A DNA stretch of 64,000 nt from Alistipes timonensis JC136 (GTDB lineage Bacteria; Bacteroidota; Bacteroidia; Bacteroidales; Rikenellaceae). A program made the translations under genes and the position numbers. The notes under the pieces were generated by a model that saw only the letters and a program-made list of their open reading frames with translations, ran no database searches and was not told the DNA's origin. Shown one piece after another: positions 48,129-56,547 of this stretch. Within the stretch, counting starts at the first letter, position 1, and each line of letters opens with the position of its first letter. The stretch is taken from positions 1-64,000 of the forward strand of contig NZ_FNRI01000002.1 in NCBI RefSeq assembly GCF_900107675.1, in the 5' to 3' direction.

Positions 48129-49334
48129 ATGATTATCAAGATTCAACCTATTTGCAAAAAGAACAAAATCAAAAAAGACGGTCTGGCTCCCATATATCTC
48201 CGGTTTACCTATAATGGGGAGAAAAGATATGTAAGCACCGGAATCTATATCCAAGCTAAGGACTGGAATCCTGACACCCAGCGCTTTATAAATGAAAATT
48301 CAGAAAATGAAGAAATCCGGCTGAAAATCGAGAGCATCAGATATAAGTACCTCAAGCGGCTGAAACAACTGGAGGCTTTAGACAAAGAGATCACATTGGA
48401 TGCCCTGCTCGACGAGAAAAAGGCGAGAATTGCCACATATACCGTGAAAGAGTGTCTGGAGCAAACTATCAAACGGTTGGAAACTTTGGGAAAATACAAC
48501 TCTGCTTCCAAGCACAAAACAGCATTATCCTTGTTCATGCAATTTAAACCCACCCCAACCCGGTTGGAAGAAATCAACTTTCAGCTTTTGGAGGAATTTG
48601 AATTATTCCTTATTCAACGGGGCAACCAAAGCAACAGCATTGCCACAAAATTCAGCCTGTTGAAAGCGGCCTATAACAAAGCTGCGGAAGAAGGAAAATT
48701 CACGTCTAAAATCAATCCATTCATCAAATTCAAGGTAGGCAAATTGTGGACCTCCACCCACAAACGGGCTATTGCCAAACAACACATTATCCTCATAGAA
48801 AACTACTCCCCGCAATGCACCAACACAGAATATATCTTATTAGCCCGTGATCTATTTCTTTTCAGCTACTATACAGCCGGAATCAATTTCGGCGACATGG
48901 CACGGCTGAAACAGGAAAATATTGCAGGCGAGAGGCTCTATTACACACGGCATAAAACCGGGAAATTACTCTCTTACAAATTGATGCCTAAAGCATTGGA
49001 GATAATACAACGATACCAAAATCCAACTTCCGAGTATCTATTTCCAATCCTTAACAGCAGTCACAAAACAGAGTTGCAGAAATTCAACCGGATACACAAA
49101 GCCCTTGCTAAAACCAACAAGGCTCTGAAACAAATCGGCGAGGAATTGAAAATCCCAAATAAACTGACTACTTATGTAGCAAGGCACAGTTATGCGACAG
49201 TCCTCAGAAGAGCTGGAGTAGCAACCTCTATTATCAGCAGTTCTCTGGGACACAGTTCTGAAAAAGTCACCCAAATTTATCTGGATAGTTTTGAAAATAA
49301 ACAGATTGACGAGGCAATGCAACATCTTGTATAA
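48129..49334 (+). CDS. Tyrosine recombinase / integrase (phage-integrase family)
   Basis: A 401-residue integrase with the Bacteroidetes layout. An N-terminal arm-binding part (IYLRFTYNGEKRYVSTGIYIQAKDWNPDTQRF) is followed by a SAM-like core-binding domain (about residues 100-205) and a catalytic domain. Readable catalytic residues are Lys in RHKTGK, HxxR-type RHSYAT in TTYVARHSYATVLRRAGV, His in SLGHSSEKVTQIY and the Tyr nucleophile in QIYLDSF. At the Arg I position the sequence reads TAGINFGDMARL, with Asn where Arg is usual. It lies next to attL and presumably integrates the element into tRNA-Lys. A terminator follows. Confidence 0.95.
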   Translation: MIIKIQPICKKNKIKKDGLAPIYLRFTYNGEKRYVSTGIYIQAKDWNPDTQRFINENSENEEIRLKIESIRYKYLKRLKQLEALDKEITLDALLDEKKARIATYTVKECLEQTIKRLETLGKYNSASKHKTALSLFMQFKPTPTRLEEINFQLLEEFELFLIQRGNQSNSIATKFSLLKAAYNKAAEEGKFTSKINPFIKFKVGKLWTSTHKRAIAKQHIILIENYSPQCTNTEYILLARDLFLFSYYTAGINFGDMARLKQENIAGERLYYTRHKTGKLLSYKLMPKALEIIQRYQNPTSEYLFPILNSSHKTELQKFNRIHKALAKTNKALKQIGEELKIPNKLTTYVARHSYATVLRRAGVATSIISSSLGHSSEKVTQIYLDSFENKQIDEAMQHLV

Positions 49335-49369
49335 AGTTAAGGGGAACAGCAATATTCCCCTTAACTTTT
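49333..49369 (+). terminator. Terminator after the integrase gene
   Basis: AAAGTTAAGGGGAA / TTCCCCTTAACTTT, 14-bp perfect arms, overlapping the integrase stop codon. Confidence 0.9.
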
Positions 49370-49371
49370 GC

Positions 49372-49379
49372 TATATTTG
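49372..49379 (+). promoter_or_regulatory. -7 box for the element's replication genes
   Basis: TATATTTG, right after the integrase terminator, about 43 bases before the next start codon. Confidence 0.7.
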
Positions 49380-49421
49380 CTCAGATAGATTCCATATATG
49401 AATAAAAATTAAGTGGGCGAT

Positions 49422-49796
49422 ATGGTAAAAGCAGACAGTCTGAAAGTAGAAGAAGCGATAAGCAAGCATTTAACAAGTGAAAATGATAAGGGGGTTGATG
49501 AACTGTCAGGTATAATTATTACAGGAGAATTACTCCCCGACAACGAGGCAATACCAGCAGAAGAACAAAACTCCGAGCAGGCTTCAGAAAAGGTGTCCCA
49601 AGAAAACATTCCCAATACCTATGGGGATTTATTCGACACGCCCAATTTATGGATAAATATAGATAGGACAAACGGAAACAGAAAAGAAATTTACATCTCT
49701 GAAAACGAGGTAATAAATTCTCTGGAAGATTTGCATCACGACATAGTGGAATTTCCTGACAATGAGGAAGAATTAATAGCAGAGATAAACAAATAA
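49422..49796 (+). CDS. Small acidic protein, unknown function
   Basis: 124 residues from the ATG at 49422; a GTG nine bases upstream is in frame. The sequence is strongly acidic and low in hydrophobic residues at first (SENDKGVDELSG, EEQNSEQASEKVSQENIP), then has a short ordered-looking part, DLFDTPNLWINIDRTNGNRKEIYISENEVINSLEDLHHDIVEF. No family was recognised. It lies between the integrase terminator and the helicase-like gene, 47 bases before the latter, so it is probably the first gene of that operon and might be an accessory of the helicase. Confidence 0.6.
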   Translation: MVKADSLKVEEAISKHLTSENDKGVDELSGIIITGELLPDNEAIPAEEQNSEQASEKVSQENIPNTYGDLFDTPNLWINIDRTNGNRKEIYISENEVINSLEDLHHDIVEFPDNEEELIAEINK

Positions 49797-49843
49797 AACA
49801 AACAGGTCCACTACCCCTTAAAACACAGATCAAGTGGGAGCCC

Positions 49844-51751
49844 ATGCAATTGACACTTGCTACATATATTCAAAAAATGCCCCACGGCATAGTGGATAAA
49901 CAAGAGGCAGGTATCGGAGCAACCACATTGGAGATAAACTCCAAAAGGCACTCGATTATAGTCTCTCCGACTAAAATTCTGGCATATACCAAATACATTA
50001 AACATAAGGATAAGGCGTTGTATGTCGGTGGAAAAATCAATGAGGAACGGGATGCTACAAATGATAAGGAGATAAAAGAGTATTTGGCTGACACCAAATT
50101 AGAATACAAAAAGTTTCTTGTAGTCGCAGACAGCCTGCCGGGATTATTGGAACAAATCAAGACCGACGATTGGAAAAATTACTTTCTGATGATCGACGAG
50201 GTGGATATGATTCAGTCCGAAAGTAATTACAGGCCCAAACTGGAGGATTTGATCGACTATTATTTTCAATTCCCACCCAAGAACAGATGCCTTGTAACTG
50301 CAACGATGAGAGAGTTCTCCAATCCCCGGTTACAGCAGGAATGCAAATTCAAGCTCACATGGAAAGATACTCCGAAACGGAATATCCAACTATTCTATAC
50401 TGATAACCTGGATGCCCTTACAGCACAACACATTCAATCACTCTCACAAACAAATAAGATATTGATTGCTTTCAACTCTATCCGGCATTGCAAGAATATC
50501 ATCAAGCTACTTACATCACAAATGCAGAAAGAGTGTTCAATCCTTTGTAGTACATCCTCCAAAAATGAAGCTGGTGATTACTATTCCGAGTTGAAGCCTG
50601 ATAACACTCTCCCGCAGAGAATTAATTTCATCACAAGTTGCTATTTTGCAGGGGTAGATATTGAGGATTCATACCATCTTATCACCGTCTCCAATGCACA
50701 GCAAAACTATCAGATGCTTTCATTGGATAAAATGACGCAAATATACGGCAGATGCAGAACCCCCAAAGGAATCCTGAGCGATACGATCATTTATAATACA
50801 CGCGATGACAAGCAAAAAAATGCAGACAAAAATTATCAAAATACCTTATTAAAACAAGCTGAGGCAATCCTACAATTACAAAAAGCCGCCTCAGAATTAG
50901 GTAAACAGGATGCAGACCTCGCTGAATTATTTCAGGTAGTTCAAACAGCCATCCGAGAAAAAGCTGCCGTGCAATTACCCAGAGAAAAATCGATTAAACT
51001 GACACGTAAGAATATCTGCAAACAGAATGTTACGGCTTATATGAATATAGATTATCTGGTTGAACGGCAAAAACTGTGTAATACAATCTACAACTCATAC
51101 AAGAATTTGCCAGCCAATCTGAAAGAACAGGGCCATATTATTAAATCTCAATATAAAGCGATAGTTCCCTCTGAAACACAAATCAAGTTGGACATAGCCA
51201 ATAAAAAAGAATCAGATGATACTCTCGATAGACAACTCTTACCTGCAATCGATGAAATCCGCGAGATTGTAAAACAGAAAGGTCAGCTTACAAAGCCTGA
51301 TTTAGGAATATATCTTTCACAAAGAGGCTGTAAAGTATACATCCAAAGGCTATATAAACTCCGGGAACTGGCGGATATAGAAACTCTGATAGATAAACTT
51401 TGGGAAATCCGTCATAATGATAAGAGGGCTTATAAAAACCTCCAAAACGCCGCTGTATTCTGGGCTCTGGATGATAAGCACCCATTCAAGCGGGATTTAC
51501 TCAGGGTATTCAAGATCGGCAGAAAATATAAAGCCTCGGAAATACAAGAGCTGACTGCTCCAATAGTAAAATACCATCTTCACAAGACCATCAAACAGCG
51601 TGCATCAGTAAGCCTGCTGAAAGCTCTATTCTTGGTAGAGAGACCTAAAATTTACCTTATAAAGGGTAAAAATCCAATGGGATTCAAAAAACACGGTCCT
51701 CTGAGAATCCCGAGAACTGAGGAAAATCTACGGGAATATTTCTTGCTATAA
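49844..51751 (+). CDS. SF2 helicase-like protein with altered P-loop
   Basis: A 635-residue protein. The N-terminus has EAGIGATTLEI at residues 21-31 in the place of Walker A, but the invariant Lys is replaced by Ala (GIGATT). Then come VSPTKILAY (motif Ia-like), FLMIDEVDMI (Walker B, DEVD) near residue 120, CLVTATM (motif III) near residue 150 and QIYGRCRTP (motif VI) near residue 300. The last 300 residues are mostly helical with many Lys and Gln. Similar proteins occur in Bacteroidetes mobile elements next to replication genes. A role in replication initiation is plausible; ATP hydrolysis is uncertain. Confidence 0.7.
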   Translation: MQLTLATYIQKMPHGIVDKQEAGIGATTLEINSKRHSIIVSPTKILAYTKYIKHKDKALYVGGKINEERDATNDKEIKEYLADTKLEYKKFLVVADSLPGLLEQIKTDDWKNYFLMIDEVDMIQSESNYRPKLEDLIDYYFQFPPKNRCLVTATMREFSNPRLQQECKFKLTWKDTPKRNIQLFYTDNLDALTAQHIQSLSQTNKILIAFNSIRHCKNIIKLLTSQMQKECSILCSTSSKNEAGDYYSELKPDNTLPQRINFITSCYFAGVDIEDSYHLITVSNAQQNYQMLSLDKMTQIYGRCRTPKGILSDTIIYNTRDDKQKNADKNYQNTLLKQAEAILQLQKAASELGKQDADLAELFQVVQTAIREKAAVQLPREKSIKLTRKNICKQNVTAYMNIDYLVERQKLCNTIYNSYKNLPANLKEQGHIIKSQYKAIVPSETQIKLDIANKKESDDTLDRQLLPAIDEIREIVKQKGQLTKPDLGIYLSQRGCKVYIQRLYKLRELADIETLIDKLWEIRHNDKRAYKNLQNAAVFWALDDKHPFKRDLLRVFKIGRKYKASEIQELTAPIVKYHLHKTIKQRASVSLLKALFLVERPKIYLIKGKNPMGFKKHGPLRIPRTEENLREYFLL

Positions 51752-51809
51752 ATTCCTGATTTACAGAAAAATAACCGCCAAAATATTTGCAAAATCCAAA
51801 AATTTTACT

Positions 51810-51944
51810 TATCTTTGTATTCCCTTTCAGGAGGTTAGGTCCTCCAAGAATCCAAATTAAGTATCATTTTTAAGTGTGTTCGCATTTTATGCGAATCTAT
51901 ATTACTTACCTATTTAAGCTAAATAATAAAGGTAAGTAATATAG
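51810..51944 (+). promoter_or_regulatory. Promoter plus palindrome cluster, possible replication origin or operator
   Basis: TATCTTTG at 51810-51817 is followed by three inverted repeats: GGAGG/CCTCC (51830-51845), TTCGCAT/ATGCGAA (51879-51895) and a perfect 14-bp pair CTATATTACTTACC / GGTAAGTAATATAG (51897-51910 and 51931-51944) with an AT-only-like 20-nt spacer. The cluster ends 35 bases before the winged-helix gene. Confidence 0.55.
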
Positions 51945-51979
51945 AACAGCCTAAAATACAAACACCATTTTTGCATGAC

Positions 51980-52663
51980 ATGAAAAATTATACAGTTATC
52001 CCTATTGAAGCAGCAGAGAAGCTGCATCTCAATGATCTTTATGTTTTTACAGCTCTCTGCCTGACAGCACATGACGATAATACAACGGATGTCACCTATG
52101 AGCAATTAGCTGACTTTACGGGAAAATCCCTGGGTTACATAAAAGATCATTTTGCCAAAAGGCTGAAAAATAGCGGTCTCTGTACCATTGAAGAATTTGT
52201 AAGAAACGGCAACAGGCGCAAAAGATATATTTTGCCGCATATTACTGAACAATTTAGGATTATCCACAGAGAAGTATTAGAAGATAATAGGCTCTCATCC
52301 GAAGAAAAGGGTTTTATGATCGCTCTCTATTGCATAGGGTTTAATAATTCATTCAATATGGGACTATCTGCAACAGAAGCCATTAAGAGATTGGGTATTT
52401 CAAGAACAGCGTACTACAAGCACTTAAAATCTTTACAGGTTAAAGGCTATATAGGGTTTGCTGGTGATTATCCGCAGAACCCACAATTTGAAAATTATCC
52501 CGATTCTTTAATGCTGACATGTGATTGGTTAGGGCATCAGAATTATAAAGAGTGGTTACATAGGCAAGAACCGTTTGAGCATGACACACCTAAAATGCTA
52601 TTTATCCTTTATCGGAATTGCTCAAATAAACCATTATATAATTATAAAACTAAGTGCGCATAA
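51980..52663 (+). CDS. Winged-helix DNA-binding protein, possible replication initiator
   Basis: 227 residues from the ATG at 51980; a TTG nine bases upstream is also in frame. Two helix-turn-helix-like units are visible: VTYEQLADFTGKSLGYIKDHFAKRLKNSGLCTIEE (about residues 35-70) and LSATEAIKRLGISRTAYYKHLKSLQVKGYIGF (about 130-162). This double winged-helix layout recalls plasmid-type initiators and replication regulators in Bacteroidetes. The palindromes just upstream are natural candidates for its binding site. Family not certain. It ends in a terminator-like hairpin. Confidence 0.6.
   Translation: MKNYTVIPIEAAEKLHLNDLYVFTALCLTAHDDNTTDVTYEQLADFTGKSLGYIKDHFAKRLKNSGLCTIEEFVRNGNRRKRYILPHITEQFRIIHREVLEDNRLSSEEKGFMIALYCIGFNNSFNMGLSATEAIKRLGISRTAYYKHLKSLQVKGYIGFAGDYPQNPQFENYPDSLMLTCDWLGHQNYKEWLHRQEPFEHDTPKMLFILYRNCSNKPLYNYKTKCA
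52648..52660 (+). repeat. 13-mer AACTAAGTGCGCA, copy A
   Basis: Identical to 61901-61913; the inverted form GCGCACTTAGTT is at 56400-56411. This copy overlaps the last codons of the winged-helix gene. Confidence 0.7.
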
Positions 52664-52690
52664 GGGCGGGGGTATAAAACTCCTGCCCTT
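52662..52690 (+). terminator. Terminator-like hairpin after the initiator-like gene
   Basis: AAGGGCGGG pairs with CCTGCCCTT with one mismatch; an A-rich loop; it overlaps the stop codon and lacks a clear T run. Confidence 0.55.
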
Positions 52691-52893
52691 ATCCTAAGTA
52701 AATGAATCTGTTATAGTTGACCCACATTATTATTAATAAGACATTATTTCCTGGCCCCTAAGTTATAACTATTTTATTTTTTATTTTTTTCAGTTTTATC
52801 CGCACATGTTTGCCCTAATCACCACATGACCTCTCCCTGCACTCGGCGTGGGGATGGTCCCCCGCCACAACAATTTAATCTAATATTTGTGGT
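52691..52893 (+). other. Intergenic region, no gene
   Basis: An AT-rich run is followed by a GC-richer patch (CGGCGTGGGGATGGTCCCCC) just before the next gene, which forms a short GGGGATGGTCCCC hairpin. TAATATTTG at about 52881 may serve as a -7 box. Confidence 0.4.
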
Positions 52894-53166
52894 ATGGAAA
52901 GCAATCTGAAATTTATCGAGACGTGGGAGGTAGCACAGTTCAAAGCCCAGCAGGGAGTCGAGAAACTGGAGGTAAAACAGAATCCCCACACAGGCAAGGT
53001 ATTCTTCGTCTATGGCTTTGAAACAGGCCCTTGCAGTCGGAAAGTAGAGACAGGACAGCTGACAGACCCGGTGGTGTCTCAGGTGTGCAATGCCGAGACT
53101 GGAGAGCTATTTATGATGCTCCATCAGCGGGGCGAGGGAGGAGCACCTACATTGGCTGTATTTTAG
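52894..53166 (+). CDS. Small conserved-looking protein, unknown function
   Basis: 90 residues. It reads FIETWEVAQFKAQQGVEKLEVKQNPHTGKVFFVYGFETGPCSRKVETGQLTDPVVSQVCNAETGELFMMLHQRGEGG. The pattern of short strands with GKVFF and GELFMMLHQ suggests a compact beta-fold. No signal peptide and no catalytic motif are visible. It precedes the Sak4-like ATPase by about 100 bases on the same strand, so a part in the same recombination module is possible. Not assigned to a family. Confidence 0.6.
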   Translation: MESNLKFIETWEVAQFKAQQGVEKLEVKQNPHTGKVFFVYGFETGPCSRKVETGQLTDPVVSQVCNAETGELFMMLHQRGEGGAPTLAVF

Positions 53167-53263
53167 GCTGATCAGGGATTCTCAGGACAGGCAGGAGGCT
53201 TTGGGGCTTTCTGCCTGTTTTTATTGATTGTTTAGATAGATACACAACTTAATTTCATACATC

Positions 53264-54004
53264 ATGTTAAACATCCGCCCCTCTACAAGAAAGCAGGCCA
53301 AGATCAAATTGGCCCTCCAAGGCTGTGCAGGTTCGGGCAAAACCTATTCAGCCCTTTTATTGGCCTATGGCATGACCTCGGATTGGTCCAAAATTGCCGT
53401 CATAGATTCAGAAAATGGCTCTGCCGATCTCTATGCTCATCTCGGGACCTACAATGTGGTCTCCCTCGGTGGAGACTATTCCCCGGAGAATTACATCGAG
53501 GCCATCACCTTATGTGAAAATGCAGGTATGGAGGTAATTATCGTGGATTCCATTTCCCAATGCTGGGACTACCTGCTGGATTTCCATGCAGGACTGCAAG
53601 GCAACTCCTTTGCAAACTGGGCCAAGGTCACACCCCGTCAGAATGCTTTTGTGCAGAAAATCCTGCAATCTGCGGTGCATATCATCTGTACCATGCGCAC
53701 CAAGCAGGATTATGTGCTCAATGAAAAGAACGGCAAGATGGTCCCGGAGAAAGTGGGCCTTAAAGCCATGCAAAGGGATGGCATGGACTATGAATTTACC
53801 GTCGTTCTGGATATAGACCTCAAACACCATGTGCAGGCTTCCAAAGACAGAACAGGTCTGTTCATGGGCCGTCCCGAGTTTACCATCACTCCCAAAGTAG
53901 GCCAAGCCATCCTGAACTGGTGTAACCTCAATCCTCAATCAAACATCATTCAACCCCAAACCCCTCAAAACTATGGAAACAGCGCTCCAACTCCATCCCG
54001 TTAG
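53264..54004 (+). CDS. Sak4-like RecA-fold ATPase (AAA_24)
   Basis: A 246-residue single-domain ATPase. Walker A is ALQGCAGSGKTYSALLLAYGM near residue 25, Walker B MEVIIVDSISQCWDYLLD near residue 90, followed by NSFANWAKVTPRQNAFVQKILQSAVHIICTMRTKQDYV and KVGLKAMQRDGMDYEFTVVLDI. This is the layout of phage Sak4-type proteins, RecA-like annealing/recombination factors. It would support replication or recombination of the element. Its 3' end overlaps the DUF3871 gene by 32 bases, so the two are co-translated. Confidence 0.85.
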   Translation: MLNIRPSTRKQAKIKLALQGCAGSGKTYSALLLAYGMTSDWSKIAVIDSENGSADLYAHLGTYNVVSLGGDYSPENYIEAITLCENAGMEVIIVDSISQCWDYLLDFHAGLQGNSFANWAKVTPRQNAFVQKILQSAVHIICTMRTKQDYVLNEKNGKMVPEKVGLKAMQRDGMDYEFTVVLDIDLKHHVQASKDRTGLFMGRPEFTITPKVGQAILNWCNLNPQSNIIQPQTPQNYGNSAPTPSR

Positions 54005-54989
54005 GCAAGAGATCATTCCTCTGCCGACACAGCATCCTATCAATATTTCACAGCCGGTCAGGACGAATAAGACCACACCCTTTATAGAAGCCAATACCAA
54101 AGAGGTTTCACTCCGCCACCTGCAAAGTGATTGTGTAGTCCCTGTTTTCTCCAAGGATAACGAGGTAACCATTTCACACCCTGCCTTTGTGGAGACAGTC
54201 CACGAAGCGGCTCAGCAGTTCTTCCGGGGAGAAACCATCGACAGCCCCTCTGTCCGGGTAAGTCATATCATCAAAGGCAGAATCCCCGAGGCTATCCACA
54301 AACCCGTGAATCAGCTTTTGGAGACAGACAAGACCATCTACTATGAGCGGATGATGTTCTGCTTTGAAATCCCCACTATCCACGAGGACATCGACGGAAA
54401 CCCCTTAAAGCTGACGGTAGGAGGGGTAAGGGCCTACAACCATGAAAACCTTTACAACAGGAAATCCGCGGAGAAATTCAAAGTCTTTGTGGGCTTTCAG
54501 AATAGGGTCTGCTGTAACATGTGTGTCTCCACGGACGGCTACAAGAGCGAGATCAAGGTGATGAATACACAGGCTCTCTTTCAGGCTGTCATGGAGCTGT
54601 TTCAGCTCTATAACCCCGAGAAACACACAAGGCAGATGCAAACCCTCGTGAACTCGTCCATGACAGAGCATCAGTTCGCTCAGTTCTTGGGCAAATCGCG
54701 GCTTTATCAATGCCTGCCTCAGGAGGATAAAAAGAGACTGCCCCAACTGCTGATGACCGACACCCAAATCAATCTGGTGGCAAGGGCTTACTACCAAGAC
54801 GAGGCTTTCGGGGTAGATGCACAGAGCCGAGAGATTTCCATGTGGAAGGTCTACAACCTACTTACAGGGGCCAATAAGTCCTCCTATATCGACAATTTTC
54901 TGGATCGGGCACTCAATGCCTCGCAACTGGCTGAGGGTATCAACAAGGCCCTGTATGGGGAGAGTGAGTACAGGTGGTTTGTGGAGTGA
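53973..54989 (+). CDS. DUF3871 family protein
   Basis: A 338-residue protein. The core FIEANTKEVSLRHLQSDCVVPVFSKDNEVTISHPAFVETVHEAAQQFF, then DSPSVRVSHIIKGRIPEAIHKPVNQLLETDKTIYYERMMFCFEIP and a repeated set of LTVGGVRAYNHENLY and FKVFVGFQNRVCCNMCVSTDG elements match the DUF3871 group of Bacteroidetes mobile elements. No function is known. Because the gene overlaps that of the Sak4-like ATPase, a role in DNA processing with it is the natural guess, perhaps like the DUF932-type partners of phage recombinases. A terminator follows at once. Confidence 0.8.
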   Translation: METALQLHPVRQEIIPLPTQHPINISQPVRTNKTTPFIEANTKEVSLRHLQSDCVVPVFSKDNEVTISHPAFVETVHEAAQQFFRGETIDSPSVRVSHIIKGRIPEAIHKPVNQLLETDKTIYYERMMFCFEIPTIHEDIDGNPLKLTVGGVRAYNHENLYNRKSAEKFKVFVGFQNRVCCNMCVSTDGYKSEIKVMNTQALFQAVMELFQLYNPEKHTRQMQTLVNSSMTEHQFAQFLGKSRLYQCLPQEDKKRLPQLLMTDTQINLVARAYYQDEAFGVDAQSREISMWKVYNLLTGANKSSYIDNFLDRALNASQLAEGINKALYGESEYRWFVE

Positions 54990-54990
54990 A

Positions 54991-55025
54991 AAGTTGATGC
55001 TATTGTAATTCAATAGCATCAACTT
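54991..55025. terminator. Bidirectional terminator between the core and the cargo
   Basis: AAGTTGATGCTATTG / CAATAGCATCAACTT, perfect 15-bp arms, 5-nt loop. It lies between convergent genes and contains the stop codon of the DUF4062 gene. Confidence 0.85.
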
Positions 55026-56209
55026 ATTGATATTATGAGTTGATTAATAAGTTCTAAACTTGCATCACAAACCTTGATATAATTATCAAAATTCTGCAAT
55101 AAACGTTTATTTGCTTTCTTTTGTTCTTTGATTAAGCACGTACTATCTGCTATTACTGTTCTAAATTCTATGATTGCCTTTTTTGACTCATTAATACTAT
55201 CTGATAATGAATATATTGAATCTAAATCTGTTGATATCTCGTCTTTTTCAGAATATAGAGTCTGAATTTTAACCATTGTTTCTACCGCAATCCTAAAATT
55301 CTCAAAATATGTAGGAATCTCCGTTTCGTAGTTATCAGATAATTTATTTGATCCAGCAACTACAGATAGGCATATTGCACGTACATTTTTAGTTGATGGC
55401 GTAAGTTTTGAATTTTCTCGGTTTAGTTGGCGGGTAGCTTTTTTTATTAATTGGGTGAAAGAATGTGTTTGTGACGATATATTTTGAAGACACGATATTG
55501 AAGATGCTATTGAAGAGTCAAATATTTCCCTGTAATCTAAGATTCCAAATTCTTCTGTTTCAATTATTGAATCGTCTATATCGTCTTCAGTTGGTATTGA
55601 CTGATTAATCTCATAACTAATTTGCTTCTCTGGTAATTGCCTTTGAATGTCCTTTTGTGGTAAAATATTTTGAGAAACTTTGTCTTCTAATAGTCGTCGT
55701 GGAAGATGTTCCCTTATGCATTGTTCAAATGAGGGCAAATCTGTAAAAGTCCAATATAAAATATTTTTTTGCTCTAAGAATGTCTTAAAGGCTCTTATTT
55801 TTGATAATTCCTCTACATTTATTTCACTTAGTGATGCCGGGGGAGTTTCCTTAAAATAGAAAAGAATTTGAACAGATGAAGGATTCTCACAAAAACGTTT
55901 ATAAGCATTATTAAATTCTTCTTCTGTCCCTGATAATGCATCTAATGTAGGAGTCCCATATTTTTGCCAATATGCTCCAATAAATACATCATAATCATCT
56001 CCAAAATCCTTACTAATTAGACTTTGCGAGCTATGTACACTTGCACCGGGGCCACTTGAATATTCGTACATTATTGGAACTATCTGAAATCCAAGCATTA
56101 TTCCCCATACCCGATTGATTTCATCTATTACCTGGGGAAACCTTTCTCGTTCATGTTTTAGATCTCCTGGAGAGGCGAATAATACCTTATATTGTGTAAC
56201 AGCATCCAT
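55019..56209 (-). CDS. Standalone DUF4062 (TIR-like) protein, candidate defence gene
   Basis: A 396-residue protein, very AT-rich. The first 175 residues begin YKVLFASPGDLKHERERFPQVIDEINRVWGIMLGFQIVPIMYEYSSGPGASVHSSQSLISKDFGDDYDVFIGAYWQKYGTPT, the DUF4062 pattern (V-F-x-S-P-G-D-L-x-x-E-R), related in fold to TIR domains. The rest is helical and polar, rich in Ser, Ile and Lys, without an NTPase motif. DUF4062 usually sits at the N-terminus of STAND ATPases; here it stands alone. Its position in the accessory part of a mobile element suggests a defence or signalling role, which is an inference. Confidence 0.75.
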   Translation of the reverse strand: MDAVTQYKVLFASPGDLKHERERFPQVIDEINRVWGIMLGFQIVPIMYEYSSGPGASVHSSQSLISKDFGDDYDVFIGAYWQKYGTPTLDALSGTEEEFNNAYKRFCENPSSVQILFYFKETPPASLSEINVEELSKIRAFKTFLEQKNILYWTFTDLPSFEQCIREHLPRRLLEDKVSQNILPQKDIQRQLPEKQISYEINQSIPTEDDIDDSIIETEEFGILDYREIFDSSIASSISCLQNISSQTHSFTQLIKKATRQLNRENSKLTPSTKNVRAICLSVVAGSNKLSDNYETEIPTYFENFRIAVETMVKIQTLYSEKDEISTDLDSIYSLSDSINESKKAIIEFRTVIADSTCLIKEQKKANKRLLQNFDNYIKVCDASLELINQLIISIS

Positions 56210-56547
56210 GATATAAGCATTTTGTATATAAAAATATTTAATTTAATTAACATATCAAAATTTTCATTAAGTTTCTCACAGACATTTACCCTCGATGATA
56301 TGTTTAGGTATTCTGGCTATATTGTTCTGTCCTATATATCCCTCTCTTATTCAAGGTCCACCACTTTTTTTCTCCATTATGATATGAAAGTTGGAGATCG
56401 CGCACTTAGTTGTTTATAATAACAGAATCTATCTGCGCGGGAGTTGTACATCTATCTTTCCATTATATAAGGGAGATAGGTGTATAATTTGCTCAAAAGG
56501 TAACACGCCTGCTACCTTTTGTCTGAAATTTGTGTATTTTTGTGAGT
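56210..56547. promoter_or_regulatory. Divergent regulatory region between the DUF4062 and Fic genes
   Basis: AT-rich and without a gene. It holds a 13-bp repeat copy (56400-56412), a hairpin TACATCTATCT / AGATAGGTGTA (56447-56484) and an 8-bp palindrome AAAAGGTA / TACCTTTT (56495-56520). A -7 box TATTTTTG (56535-56542) lies directly before the fic ATG; the palindrome covers the region just upstream of it and could be an operator. Confidence 0.5.
56400..56412 (-). repeat. 13-mer repeat, copy B (inverted), left edge of cargo
   Basis: GCGCACTTAGTTG is the exact reverse complement of CAACTAAGTGCGC at 61900-61912, giving a 5.5-kb segment perfect 13-bp inverted ends. Confidence 0.7.

Noticed and set aside
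49844..54989. Integrative conjugative element core
   Set aside because: No relaxase, coupling ATPase or tra genes were found among the proteins between the repeats.
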